Positions 24,907 through 33,102 of a stretch of DNA of 42,408 bases are shown here, piece by piece; within the stretch, counting starts at the first letter, position 1, and the number at the start of each line of letters is the position of its first letter. A program made the translations under genes and the position numbers. The notes below the pieces were generated by a model. It had not been told where the DNA came from. It searched no databases and worked only from the letters and a program-made list of their open reading frames with translations. The DNA lies in NCBI RefSeq assembly GCF_018129965.1, contig NZ_JAFCKW010000038.1, positions 1 through 42,408 of the forward strand. Reading direction: 5' to 3'. The stretch is from Bradyrhizobium diazoefficiens (GTDB lineage Bacteria > Pseudomonadota > Alphaproteobacteria > Rhizobiales > Xanthobacteraceae).

Positions 24907-25524
24907 ATGCCCCTGCAAAACCGCGTCACACCTACCGGCGACATCATTGCCACGCCGCATCGTGGCCTGTTCACCGGCAATCGGGGCATCATCCATGATC
25001 CCGCGACGAAGACGCTGCTGAAGAAGCGCTGGGCCAGCGAGACCTGGATCGTCTGCGTCCGCGAGTTTCGCGGCGCACGACGGCAGCCGATGGGCGGACG
25101 GAGCTGGACCGAGCTTTTCTTTCTCGATGAAGCCACGGCCTTTGCGGCCGGCCACCGTCCCTGCTTCCTGTGCCGGCGCGCCGACGCCAATCGTTTTCGC
25201 AGCGCCTGGGAGACCGGCAACGGCGGGAAGGGCCTCAAGGCCAAGGAGATCGATCGCAAATTGCATCGCGAGCGGCTCGATCGCGGCAAGAAACGCCTGC
25301 ACCCGCCGCGCGTGCCGGTCGATCAACTGCCGGAAGGCGCCATGATCCAGGACGGAGCGGACAGTCTTCTCGTCGCGCGCGGACGAACGCTGTTGTGGTC
25401 GCCGGCCGGCTACGTTGAGACTGACCGTCGTCCGCAACACGCAATGATCTTGACGCCGCCGTCGATCATCAATGCACTGGCGGCGGGGTATCGTCCCCTG
25501 CTGCATCCGAGCGCGAGCAGCTAG
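24907..25524 (+). CDS. Hypothetical protein with CFLC motif
   Basis: A 205-residue protein I do not recognise. It has no membrane segment or signal peptide. The middle contains GHRPCFLCRRADANRFRSAW (about residues 79-98); the paired cysteines in an Arg-rich setting resemble the metal-binding RPCKRC motif of Ada-type proteins, but the rest of that domain is absent. Other features are an N-terminal TGDIIATPHRGLFTGNRG block and a Lys/Arg-rich helix (GLKAKEIDRKLHRERLDRGKKRLH). Codon use and frame are convincing. The composition fits a nucleic-acid-binding or enzymatic protein, which is a guess. It stands between gpt and a convergent small gene. Confidence 0.75.
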   Translation: MPLQNRVTPTGDIIATPHRGLFTGNRGIIHDPATKTLLKKRWASETWIVCVREFRGARRQPMGGRSWTELFFLDEATAFAAGHRPCFLCRRADANRFRSAWETGNGGKGLKAKEIDRKLHRERLDRGKKRLHPPRVPVDQLPEGAMIQDGADSLLVARGRTLLWSPAGYVETDRRPQHAMILTPPSIINALAAGYRPLLHPSASS

Positions 25525-25757
25525 CGCAGCGGCTTGCCATCCTCATCCACGCTCGTCCGTGCATCTCGCAACCCCCATTCGCGGATCACCTGGCGGCAAC
25601 GTGTCAGCTCGGCTTTGCTCACGGCATTCGCATCTTTCGATGCGCGCTCGACCATCGCCTTGCAGTTCAGCAGCACGGAGCGGTCCTCCGCGTGCGCCGG
25701 CAACAGAAATGCTGCCAGCGCTGCGACGGTAAGGGCCGGTCGAACCAGCACCATCAT
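25521..25757 (-). CDS. Small exported protein with two Cys
   Basis: A 78-residue protein: signal peptide (residues 1-23, ending LPAHA), then a mature part of about 55 residues with two cysteines (LLNCKAMVERA and LTRCRQVIREWG) that could form a disulphide in the periplasm. I do not recognise a family. Its ATGATG start overlaps the TGA stop of the upstream MetE-like gene, so translation is probably coupled to it. Its last codon overlaps the stop of the convergent CxxC protein gene. The tight overlap supports it being real, though a small gene. Confidence 0.65.
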   Translation of the reverse strand: MMVLVRPALTVAALAAFLLPAHAEDRSVLLNCKAMVERASKDANAVSKAELTRCRQVIREWGLRDARTSVDEDGKPLR

Positions 25758-26776
25758 CCCAGCTTCTCGCGGGCGAGCGCGGCGCCGGCGCCGAGCGCCA
25801 TCAGCTTGGCCTCGGCGATGTCGCGCCGCATCGGCGCCATGCCGCAATTGGTGGTGGCGATGATGTTGCTCTTGGGGACGAATTTCGACACAGCGTCGAT
25901 CACCTTGACGACGTCCTCGGCGGTCTCGACCTCGTCGCTGGCGACGTCGATCACGCCGGCCTGCACGATCTTGGTCTTGAGCAGCGCGAGCAGGTCGAGC
26001 GGCACCTTCGAATTGCGGCATTCGATCGCGACCTGCTGGATCGGGCTCGCATCGATCGCCGGGAAGATCTGCTCGTACTGGCGCCATTGCGCGCCGAGCG
26101 TCTCCTTCCAGTCGGTATTGGCCTTGATGCCGTAGCCGTAGCAGATGTGCACGGCGGTGGCGCAGGTCAGGCCCTGCGCGGCGCGCTCGAGTGCCTTGAT
26201 GCCCCAGTCGTTGACCTCGTCCATGTAGACGTTGAAGGCGGGCTCGTCGAACTGCACGAGATCGACGCCGTCGGCGGCAAGCGCCTTGGCCTCCTCGTTC
26301 AGGAGCTTGGCGAAGGCAAAGGCCATCTTGACGCGGTCGCCATAGTAGCGATCGGCAATGGTGTCGATGATAGTCATCGGGCCGGGCAGGGTGAATTTCA
26401 GCTTCTTCTTCGTGTGCGTGCGCGCCACGCGCGCCTCGTCGGCATGGACGCGGCCCTTGAGCCGGAGCGGCGCGACCACCTGCGGCACCATCGCCTTGTA
26501 GCGGTCCTTGCGGATGCCCATTTCGACCTTGTCGGCGAAATCGATGCCCTCGATCTTCTCCAGGAACCCGTGCACGAAATGCTGGCGGGCCTGCTCGCCC
26601 TCGGTGACGATGTCGATGCCGGCGTCCTCCTGGATTTTCACGGCCAGCATGGTCGCGTCGCGCTTGGCGTGGACAAGCGCGTCGCCTTCAGACTTCCAGG
26701 GCGCCCAGAGCATGTTGGGCTCGGCGAGCCATTCCGGCTTCGGCAAGGAGCCGGCGATCGTGGTTGGAAACAGCAT
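25754..26776 (-). CDS. MetE C-terminal-like methionine synthase
   Basis: A 340-residue cobalamin-independent methionine synthase-like protein corresponding only to the catalytic C-terminal half of MetE (core MetE type). The zinc ligands are visible as His and Cys in AVHICYGYG, Glu in VAIECRNS and Cys in ATTNCGMAP. The N-terminal TTIAGSLPKPEWL is also typical. Short forms lack the folate-binding N-terminal half, and their methyl donor is often not methyl-tetrahydrofolate; they may use methylcobamide proteins or another donor. The start ATG at 26776 follows GGGAGG; an in-frame start at 26818 is less likely. It is divergent from the GST gene. Confidence 0.88.
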   Translation of the reverse strand: MLFPTTIAGSLPKPEWLAEPNMLWAPWKSEGDALVHAKRDATMLAVKIQEDAGIDIVTEGEQARQHFVHGFLEKIEGIDFADKVEMGIRKDRYKAMVPQVVAPLRLKGRVHADEARVARTHTKKKLKFTLPGPMTIIDTIADRYYGDRVKMAFAFAKLLNEEAKALAADGVDLVQFDEPAFNVYMDEVNDWGIKALERAAQGLTCATAVHICYGYGIKANTDWKETLGAQWRQYEQIFPAIDASPIQQVAIECRNSKVPLDLLALLKTKIVQAGVIDVASDEVETAEDVVKVIDAVSKFVPKSNIIATTNCGMAPMRRDIAEAKLMALGAGAALAREKLG

Positions 26777-26898
26777 GGCGGCCCTCCCGGCGGGTTGTGT
26801 TGCGCCCCTTCCTGCCATGTCTTAACGTCGAGGTACAGAACAACAAAAGTCGCTTTCCATTCCGGCGACGCGAGCAGGGAAGGCCACGGGGAAAGGTC

Positions 26899-27600
26899 AT
26901 GATCGACCTCTATTACGCGCCCACGCCGAACGGCTGGAAAATCTCGATCATGCTGGAGGAACTCGGGCTTCCCTATGCCGTGAAGCCCGTCAACATCCGC
27001 GCCGGCGAGCAGTTCAGCCCCGAATTTCTGGCGATCTCCCCGAATAACCGCATTCCCGCGATTGTCGATCACGCACCCGCCGATGGCGGCGTACCGTTCG
27101 CGGCCTTCGAGACCGGTGCGATCCTGATCTATCTCGCGGAGAAGACCGGCCGCCTGCTGCCGACCGATCTGCGCGGCCGCTCCACCACCATCCAATGGGT
27201 GATGTGGCAGATGGCCGGCCTCGGACCGATGCTCGGCCAGCACGGCCATTTCGCGCTCTATGCGGCGGAAAAGATTCCCTATGCGATCGAACGCTACCGC
27301 GACGAAGCCGCGCGGCTCTATGGCGTGCTCGACCGGCAATTGGCGAAGACCGGCGCCTATGTCGCCGGCGACTATTCCATCGCCGACATCGCCTGCTTTC
27401 CCTGGACCATGACCCACAAGGCGCAGGGTTTTACGCTCGACGACTATCCCAACGTCAAGCGCTGGTACGCCGAGGTCCGCGCCAGGCCGCAGGTGCAGGC
27501 GGGGCTTGCGATCGGCAAGTTCGTGAAAGAGCCGTTCGACGAGGAATCACGCAAGATCATGTTCGGCCAGAGGGCTAAGGACGTGTTGGGAAAGAAGTAG
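26899..27600 (+). CDS. Glutathione S-transferase, YfcG/YghU type
   Basis: A 233-residue glutathione S-transferase. The thioredoxin-like N-terminal domain starts MIDLYYAPTPNGWKISIMLEELGLPY, where the TPNG-K motif marks the nu-class (YfcG/YghU) enzymes that have disulphide-reductase activity with glutathione. NNRIPAIVDH and FETGAILIYLAEKTGRLLP complete the glutathione site, and DYSIADIACFPW is the helical C-terminal domain's N-capping region. Start at ATG 26899, preceded by GGGGAAAGG; the upstream open frame is not conserved-looking. It is divergent from the MetE-like gene. A palindrome pair follows its stop codon. Confidence 0.92.
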   Translation: MIDLYYAPTPNGWKISIMLEELGLPYAVKPVNIRAGEQFSPEFLAISPNNRIPAIVDHAPADGGVPFAAFETGAILIYLAEKTGRLLPTDLRGRSTTIQWVMWQMAGLGPMLGQHGHFALYAAEKIPYAIERYRDEAARLYGVLDRQLAKTGAYVAGDYSIADIACFPWTMTHKAQGFTLDDYPNVKRWYAEVRARPQVQAGLAIGKFVKEPFDEESRKIMFGQRAKDVLGKK

Positions 27601-27608
27601 GCTCTCTG

Positions 27609-27716
27609 GTCATTCCGGGGCGCGACGAAGTCGCGAGCCCGGAATCCATCGGGCCGCAGTCAAACTGGAAAAATGGATTCCGGGCTCGCGCCCAAGAGGG
27701 CGCGCCCCGGAATGAC
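27609..27716. repeat. Gene-free GTCATTCCGGGG palindrome pair with 23-base spacer
   Basis: Arms 27609-27649 and 27673-27716 are inverted; the spacer is 23 bases long and starts CGGGC, exactly as in the pair at 14648. The second arm reads GATTCCGGGCTCGCGCC, nearly the same as the right arm next to the GIY-YIG gene. It lies between the GST and the isomerase genes. Confidence 0.85.
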
Positions 27717-27735
27717 GAGAGTAAAGGAAAACGCC

Positions 27736-28344
27736 ATGATCGAGTTCTTCTTCGACTGTTCCAGTCCCTGGACCTATCTCGCCTTCCACAACATCCAGCC
27801 GCTGGCAAAGGAGCTTGGCGCCGAGATCACCTGGCGGCCGATCCTGGTCGGCGGCATCTTCAACACGGTCAATCCGAGCGTCTACGCCCAGCGCGAGACG
27901 CCGGTGCCGCTGAAGGCGCGCTACATGAAAAAGGACCTGCAGGACTGGGCGCGCTCCGCGGGGCTTGCGATCAAGATGCCGCCCACGGTGTTTCCCGTGA
28001 ACAGCGTCAAGGCGATGCGCGGCTGCATCTGGCTGGGTGCGGATATGCTGCCGTTCGCCACCGCATTGTTCGAGGCGTATTGGGGCGAGGACAAGGACAT
28101 CTCGCAGGATGCCGTGCTCGCGGAAATCTGCAGGAAGGTCGGCATCGACGAGCAGAAATTCTTCGCCGGCATTTCGGAGCAGGGCATCAAGGACCAGCTC
28201 AAGGCCAATACCGAGGAGGCCGTGGCACGCGGCGCCTTCGGTTCTCCGACGATCTTCGTTGCCAAGACGGACATGTATTTCGGCAATGACCGCCTGCCGC
28301 TGATCCGCGAGGCGCTCGAGCGCAGCAAGGCGAGCGCGGCCTGA
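27736..28344 (+). CDS. 2-hydroxychromene-2-carboxylate isomerase family protein
   Basis: A 202-residue DsbA-fold protein of the HCCA isomerase (kappa-GST-like) family. The N-terminal FFFDCSSPWTYLAFHNIQPLAKELGAEITWRPILVGGIFN contains the conserved Ser that activates glutathione. The C-terminal GAFGSPTIFVAKTDMYFGNDRLPLIREAL is the usual cis-Pro and active-site strand. Known members act in naphthalene-type aromatic degradation, but most genomic copies have unproven substrates. Its stop TGA overlaps the ATG of the quinone reductase gene by one base, so the two are translationally coupled. The ATG at 27736 is preferred; the open frame upstream is read out of the palindromic repeat. Confidence 0.9.
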   Translation: MIEFFFDCSSPWTYLAFHNIQPLAKELGAEITWRPILVGGIFNTVNPSVYAQRETPVPLKARYMKKDLQDWARSAGLAIKMPPTVFPVNSVKAMRGCIWLGADMLPFATALFEAYWGEDKDISQDAVLAEICRKVGIDEQKFFAGISEQGIKDQLKANTEEAVARGAFGSPTIFVAKTDMYFGNDRLPLIREALERSKASAA

Positions 28345-29321
28345 TGGTGCGCGCTGTCGTCTGCCGCGCGCTCGGCGCGCCCGAAACATTGCGCCTGGAA
28401 GCGTTTCCGTCGCGCGCCCTGAAGCCCGGCGAGGTGCGGGTCGCCATTCGCGCGGCGGGCCTGAATTTCCCCGATGTACTGATGGCCGCCGGCGACTACC
28501 AGCTTAAGCCGGAGCTGCCGTTCACGCCCGGCATGGAGGCCGCCGGCGACGTGACCGAGGTCGGCGCAGAGGCGAGCGGCGTTGCCGTCGGCGACAAGGT
28601 CATCGTCAAGATGCGCCACGGCGCATTCACCGATGAAGCGGTGGTAACGCCATCGCAGCTCACGCCGATGCCGTCGACGTTCGATTATGCGGAGGCCGCA
28701 ACCTATCTCGCCGGTCACGGCACCGCGTACCATGCGCTGATCGATCGCGGCCGGGTCGAGCCCGGCGAGGTGCTGCTGGTGCACGGCGCCGGCGGCGGCG
28801 TGGGATTGGCCGCCGTCGAGATCGGCAAGATGCTGGGCGCGACCGTGATCGCGACGGCCTCCAGCGACGAGAAGCTTGGCATCGCGAAAGCGCGCGGCGC
28901 CGATCACCTGATCCGCTACGACCGCGAGCCGTTTCGCGATGCCGTCAAGCGCATCACCGATGGCCGCGGCGTGGACGTGGTGTTCGATCCCGTCGGCGGC
29001 GAGGTGTTCGAGAACTCGATGCGTTGCATCGCCTGGGGCGCGCGGCTGCTGGTGATCGGTTTTACCGGTGGCATCGGCTCGGCCAAGACCAACCTGTTGC
29101 TGATCAAGGGCGCCAGCGTGCTCGGCGTGCGCGCCGGCGAGGCCGTGCGGAAGAATCCTGCGCTCGGTGAGGTGCGCCTGAAGGCGCTGCTGCAATGGGC
29201 GGAGGAAGGCAAGCTGCGCCCCAACGTCTCGCACCGCCTGCCGCTGGAAGACTATGCGAAGGCGATGCGGCTGTTGCTCGATCGCAAGGCGATCGGGCGC
29301 GTGGCGCTGGTGATGGAGTGA
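28344..29321 (+). CDS. NADPH:quinone oxidoreductase family protein
   Basis: A 325-residue medium-chain dehydrogenase/reductase of the zinc-free quinone reductase group. Family motifs: AAGLNFPDVLMAAGDYQLKPELPFTPGMEAAGDV, then GHGTAYHALIDRG, the nucleotide-binding VHGAGGGVGLAAVEIGK and GRGVDVVFDPVGGEVFE. No catalytic or structural zinc ligands are seen. Start ATG overlaps the preceding stop codon. Together with the isomerase it may form a small unit for aromatic or quinone compounds, which is inference from the families only. Confidence 0.92.
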   Translation: MVRAVVCRALGAPETLRLEAFPSRALKPGEVRVAIRAAGLNFPDVLMAAGDYQLKPELPFTPGMEAAGDVTEVGAEASGVAVGDKVIVKMRHGAFTDEAVVTPSQLTPMPSTFDYAEAATYLAGHGTAYHALIDRGRVEPGEVLLVHGAGGGVGLAAVEIGKMLGATVIATASSDEKLGIAKARGADHLIRYDREPFRDAVKRITDGRGVDVVFDPVGGEVFENSMRCIAWGARLLVIGFTGGIGSAKTNLLLIKGASVLGVRAGEAVRKNPALGEVRLKALLQWAEEGKLRPNVSHRLPLEDYAKAMRLLLDRKAIGRVALVME

Positions 29322-29330
29322 TACCGTCAT

Positions 29331-29348
29331 GCCCCGCGAAGGCGGGGC
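29331..29348. repeat. Short hairpin after quinone reductase gene
   Basis: GCCCCGC and GCGGGGC pair around a GAAG loop, ten bases after the stop codon. It is followed by no T-tract. It resembles one hairpin of the GTCATTCC-type repeats (preceded by CGTCAT) and may be a fragment of that family. Confidence 0.6.
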
Positions 29349-29370
29349 TGGTGATGGGGTGACGGTGCCT

Positions 29371-29462
29371 TAGGGTGGGCAAAGCGAAGCGTGCCCACCA
29401 TTCAGGTTTCGGCCGCTGATGGAGGGTGGGCACGGCGCAAGGGCGCCTTTGCCCACCCTACG
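29371..29462. repeat. TAGGGTGGGCA-type palindromic repeat pair
   Basis: Outer ends TAGGGTGGGCAAAG and CTTTGCCCACCCTA are a perfect 14-base inverted repeat, and each half holds a further hairpin (GTGGGCA.../...TGCCCACC). Same family as 13891-14028. It lies between the convergent 3' ends of the quinone reductase and enoyl-CoA hydratase genes. Confidence 0.8.
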
Positions 29463-29468
29463 CGAGCC

Positions 29469-30359
29469 TCACTTGTATTCCCGCTCCGTCCACCACGGGA
29501 AATAGTCCGGCATATCCGCCGACACCTTGTTCTTGAACTGCGCCGGCCGTTTCTCCAGGAACGACACCACGCCTTCCTTCACGTCGTCCGAGCGGCCACG
29601 GGCGTAGATGCCGCGGCTGTCGACCTTGTGGGCTTCCATGGGATCGTCGGCGCCCATCATGCGCCACATCATCTGGCGTATCAGTGCGACCGACACCGGC
29701 GCGGTCTTGGCCGCGAATTCCCTGGCGAGCGCGCGGGCGGTCGGCAGCAGATCGTCGGGCGCCACGACCTTGCTGACGAGGCGCCCCGCGAGCGCTTCCT
29801 GGGCGGGGAAGACGCGGCCCGAATAACACCATTCCAGCGCCTGCGAGATGCCGACGATGCGCGGCAGGAACCAGCTCGAGGCAGCCTCGGGCACGATGCC
29901 GCGCTGGGAGAACACGAAACCGAACCGTGCGGCATCGGAGGCGATGCGGATATCCATCGCAAGCTGCATGGTGACGCCGATGCCGACGGCGGGGCCGTTG
30001 ACCGCGGCGATGACGGGCTTCAGGCATTTGAAGATACGCAAGGTCACCTGGCCGCCGCCATCGCGCACCTGCGGGTCGCTGTAATCGACCTTGCCATCGG
30101 CGAGGCGCTTGACCGGCCCGCGCCGCGCGTCGCGGTCGAACGTGTCCGCACCCGAGGAGAGATCCGCACCCGCGCAAAATCCGCGGCCGGCGCCGGTGAC
30201 GATGATGGCGCGGACGTTGTCGTCCTTGTCGGCGGCGTCGAACGCGTCGATGAGCTCGGCCTGCATCTGCGCGTTGAAGGCGTTGAGCTTGTCGGGCCGG
30301 TTCAGCGTGATGGTGAGGATCTGCTCGGCGACCTCGTATTTGATCGTCTCATACGCCAT
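29469..30359 (-). CDS. Enoyl-CoA hydratase/isomerase family protein
   Basis: A 296-residue crotonase-fold enzyme. Motifs: ILTITLNRPDKLNAFNAQM at the start, FCAGADLSSG (first oxyanion strand) near residue 62, and VIAAVNGPAVGIGVTMQLAMDIRIASDAARFGF with the second oxyanion Gly. A Glu at the position of the catalytic residue is present in IVPEAASSWFLPR. The C-terminal tail (KVSADMPDYFPWWTEREYK) is long and aromatic. An AAGGAAGGAAA ribosome site precedes the ATG. It may act in fatty-acid or side-chain beta-oxidation. It follows the amidase gene by 128 bases on the same strand, with a palindrome between, so co-transcription is uncertain. Confidence 0.92.
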   Translation of the reverse strand: MAYETIKYEVAEQILTITLNRPDKLNAFNAQMQAELIDAFDAADKDDNVRAIIVTGAGRGFCAGADLSSGADTFDRDARRGPVKRLADGKVDYSDPQVRDGGGQVTLRIFKCLKPVIAAVNGPAVGIGVTMQLAMDIRIASDAARFGFVFSQRGIVPEAASSWFLPRIVGISQALEWCYSGRVFPAQEALAGRLVSKVVAPDDLLPTARALAREFAAKTAPVSVALIRQMMWRMMGADDPMEAHKVDSRGIYARGRSDDVKEGVVSFLEKRPAQFKNKVSADMPDYFPWWTEREYK

Positions 30360-30397
30360 GGGTGGTTTCCTTCCTTTAGGATTCTTGGCCCAATTCT

Positions 30398-30471
30398 GTC
30401 ATTGCCGGGCTTGACCCGGCAATCCATCTTTTCAAGAGAGGATGGATGCGCGGGTCGAGCCCGCGCATGAC
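30398..30471. repeat. GTCATTGCCGGGC palindromic repeat pair
   Basis: Two hairpins in tandem: GTCATTGCCGGGCTTGACCC followed by CGGCAATCCATC, then GATGGATGCGCGGGTCGAGC followed by CCGCGCATGAC. Outer ends GTCAT and ATGAC and the internal CCATC/GATGG are inverted. It is related in style to the GTCATTCC family but is a distinct sequence. It lies between the amidase and enoyl-CoA hydratase genes. Confidence 0.75.
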
Positions 30472-30487
30472 CAACTGTGCTGTGACG

Positions 30488-31921
30488 CTAGTGCTGCGTC
30501 TTGCGTGCAGGCGGCTTCGGCCAGGGCCGCTGCGGGCCGCGTAGGCCTTCGAACGCCTTGGCCATGCCGAGCACGCCGATATCGTCGAAGCGGCGGCCGA
30601 CGATCTGCACGCCGATGGGAAAGCCCGCGGCGTCGAAGCCGCCATTGATGGAGATGACGGGATTTTCCGACATATTCCACGGCACGGTATAGGCAATGTG
30701 CTCGAACGGCTTCATCGGGTCGTTGGTCGGCGAGGCCCAGTCAGCGGGGTAATTCACGTTTGGCGAGGTCGGCGAGATCACGTAGTCGAGCTCTTGGAAC
30801 AGCTTTGCGGCGGCGGCGCGGATCGCCATGGTCTGATTGAAGCCGCGGATCACGTCGACACCCGACAGCTTGGCGCCGGACTCACCCCATTTGAAAATAT
30901 AGGGCAGCACTTTTGCCTGTTCGGCCGGCGTCAGCTTCGACAGATCGTCCCACATCCGTGCGCGCCAGAAATTGTCGAGACCGTCGAGCATCTCCCGCGT
31001 CAGGATGCCATCGACTTCGGTGACGACGCTGCCGGCGGATTCGAATGCCTTTGCGGCCTTCACCGCAACGTCGCGAACCGGCTTCTCCAGTGCGAGGCCA
31101 CAGCCGGGATCGAGCATCAGGCCGATACGCTGCTTGCGCGGCGATTTCTCCAGCCCTTTCCAGTTGAGCGGCTCGGCCGGCAGGCTGGTGCCGTCGCGCC
31201 GGTCGGGCTTTGCGATCACGCTCATCATCAGCGCGCAATCGTCGACCGTGCGGGTCAGGGGGCCGGCGACGCGGCCGACATAGGCGGGGTCGATCGGCAC
31301 GCGGCCGAAGCTCGGCTTCAGGCCGACGAGGCCGCACCAGCCCGCGGGCAGGCGCACCGAGCCCCCGATGTCGGTGCCAAGATGCAGCGGACCGTAGCCG
31401 GCCGCCGCGGCAGCGCCTGCGCCCGCGCTGGAGCCGCCGGGATTCTTGGAGAGGTCCCAGGGATTGCGCGCCAGCGCATGGAAGCTGGAGAGCCCCGAGG
31501 ACAGCATGCCGTAATCGGGCATGGTGGTCTTGGCGAAGATGATGCTGCCTGCCTCGCGCAGCCGCGCGGCGGGCGGGGCATCCTTCTCGGCGGGCACCAG
31601 CTTGACGCTGGCAGCACCCAGCGGCACCGGCACGCCCTTGGTGGCGATGTTGTCCTTCACCGTCACGGGCACGCCGTCGAGCGCGCCCGAGGGTTCGCCC
31701 CCGGACCAGCGCGCGGTCGAGGCCTTCGCGGCCTCGCGCGCGCCGTCGGGATCGAACGCGTAGAGCGCCTTCAGATCCGGTTCCCACGCGGCGACATGCG
31801 CGAGCAAATCCTCCAGCACCTCGCTCGGCGAGAACTGCTTGGCCCGATAGCCCGCGATCAGATCGACCGCGGACAGATCGTGCAGCGAGGTGACCACCTC
31901 GTCGACGCTCTTTTTCTGCAT
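30488..31921 (-). CDS. Amidase (amidase signature family)
   Basis: A 477-residue amidase signature enzyme that hydrolyses carboxylic amides. The Ser-cisSer-Lys triad is present: Lys in GVPVTVKDNIATKG (about residue 83), the bridging Ser in NPGGSSAGAGAAAAAG (about 158), and the nucleophile Ser in GTDIGGSVRLPAGWCG (about 182). The C-terminal region ISINGGFDAAGFPIGVQIVGRRF is typical. I start it at the ATG at 31921, two bases after the M20 gene stops; the open frame continues upstream only because it runs antisense-like through the neighbouring gene. The tight spacing to the M20 peptidase suggests joint use in releasing amines or amino acids from imported amides. Substrate unknown. Confidence 0.92.
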   Translation of the reverse strand: MQKKSVDEVVTSLHDLSAVDLIAGYRAKQFSPSEVLEDLLAHVAAWEPDLKALYAFDPDGAREAAKASTARWSGGEPSGALDGVPVTVKDNIATKGVPVPLGAASVKLVPAEKDAPPAARLREAGSIIFAKTTMPDYGMLSSGLSSFHALARNPWDLSKNPGGSSAGAGAAAAAGYGPLHLGTDIGGSVRLPAGWCGLVGLKPSFGRVPIDPAYVGRVAGPLTRTVDDCALMMSVIAKPDRRDGTSLPAEPLNWKGLEKSPRKQRIGLMLDPGCGLALEKPVRDVAVKAAKAFESAGSVVTEVDGILTREMLDGLDNFWRARMWDDLSKLTPAEQAKVLPYIFKWGESGAKLSGVDVIRGFNQTMAIRAAAAKLFQELDYVISPTSPNVNYPADWASPTNDPMKPFEHIAYTVPWNMSENPVISINGGFDAAGFPIGVQIVGRRFDDIGVLGMAKAFEGLRGPQRPWPKPPARKTQH

Positions 31922-31923
31922 GG

Positions 31924-33087
31924 CTAGCCGACCGGCATGCGCGTTTCGATGATGCGCGCGAACATGCTGGCGCCGATCGGCAGGATCTTGTCGTCGAGCA
32001 CGAAGCCGGGATTGTGCACCGGCACCGAGCCGTCGTGGCCGACCCAGAAATAGGCGCCGGGAACGGTCTGCAGCATGTCGGCGAAATCCTCGCTGCCCAT
32101 CTTCGGCTGGGCGCGGGTGATCACGTTGGCGGGGTCGACGATCGTGCGCGCGACCTCCTCGACCACCTTGGACTGCTCGACCTGGTTGACCAGCACATCG
32201 AACGTGTCGCGGATGTCGACGTCGATCACGCACTGATAGGCGGTGGCGATGCCGGCGCTGATGGTGCGGATGCGCTCGGCGATCAGGGTGCGGACTTCCT
32301 TCGAGAAGGTGCGGATGGTGCCGCACAGATGCGCGTCGCCGGGGATGACGTTGTAGGCGGAGCCGGCGTGAATCTGCGTGATCGAGATGACGGCGGCCTG
32401 CAGCGGCTCGACATTGCGGCTGACGATGGTCTGGATCGCCTGCGCCAGCGTGGTTGCGATGATCACCGCGTCCTTGGAGCGTTCCGGCATCGCGCCGTGC
32501 GCGCCATAGCCGGTGATGCGCAGGTCGAAGAAGTCGGCGCTGGCCATCGCCGGGCCCGGCAGGATCGCGATCTCACCATGATTGAGGTCGGGCGCGTTGT
32601 GCAGGCCGTAGAGCTCGTCGCAGGGAAACTTCTCGAACAGCCCGTCCTTGATCATGGCGCGGGCGCCGCCGAGGCCTTCCTCGGCCGGCTGGAAGATCAG
32701 GTGCACGGTGCCGTCGAAATTCCGGGTCTCGGCGAGGTAGCGCGCGGTGCCGAGCAGCATGGTGGTGTGGCCGTCATGGCCGCAGCCGTGGAAGCGGCCC
32801 GGGATTTTCGAGCTCCATTTCAGATTGGTGTTCTCCTCCATCGGCAGCGCGTCCATGTCGGCGCGCAGGCCGATGCGCTTGGTCCCGGAGCCCTTGCCCT
32901 TGATGACGCCGATCACGCCGGTGCCGCCGAGACCGCGATGCACCTCGATGCCCCAGCTCTTCAGCTTGTCGGCGACGATGCCGGAGGTGCGCACTTCCTC
33001 GAAGCCGATCTCGGGGTGGGCGTGGATGTCGCGGCGGATGGCGGTGAGTTCGTCTGCGTAGCCGTCGATGCGCTCGAGCGTGGGCAT
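31924..33087 (-). CDS. M20 family aminoacylase/amidohydrolase
   Basis: A 387-residue M20D-type metallohydrolase of the hippurate/N-acyl-amino-acid/IAA-amino-acid hydrolase group. Metal-site residues are visible: GLRADMDALPMEE, FHGCGHDGHTTMLLG, FQPAEEGLGGARAMI and the final His region GHDGSVPVHNPGFV. The lid domain begins near ADFFDLRITGYGAHGAMPERSKD. Such enzymes split N-acyl amino acids, giving a free amino acid (glycine in the hippurate case). It stops two bases before the amidase gene and begins 15 bases after the M81 gene, a clear operon. Its position supports a peptide/amide catabolism role. Confidence 0.92.
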   Translation of the reverse strand: MPTLERIDGYADELTAIRRDIHAHPEIGFEEVRTSGIVADKLKSWGIEVHRGLGGTGVIGVIKGKGSGTKRIGLRADMDALPMEENTNLKWSSKIPGRFHGCGHDGHTTMLLGTARYLAETRNFDGTVHLIFQPAEEGLGGARAMIKDGLFEKFPCDELYGLHNAPDLNHGEIAILPGPAMASADFFDLRITGYGAHGAMPERSKDAVIIATTLAQAIQTIVSRNVEPLQAAVISITQIHAGSAYNVIPGDAHLCGTIRTFSKEVRTLIAERIRTISAGIATAYQCVIDVDIRDTFDVLVNQVEQSKVVEEVARTIVDPANVITRAQPKMGSEDFADMLQTVPGAYFWVGHDGSVPVHNPGFVLDDKILPIGASMFARIIETRMPVG

Positions 33088-33102
33088 GGTGATCCTGTCC
33101 GG

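Noticed and set aside
31922..32326. 135-residue N-terminal extension of the amidase
   Set aside because: It overlaps the M20 aminoacylase gene in another frame and is Arg/His-rich; the ATG at 31921 fits the family.
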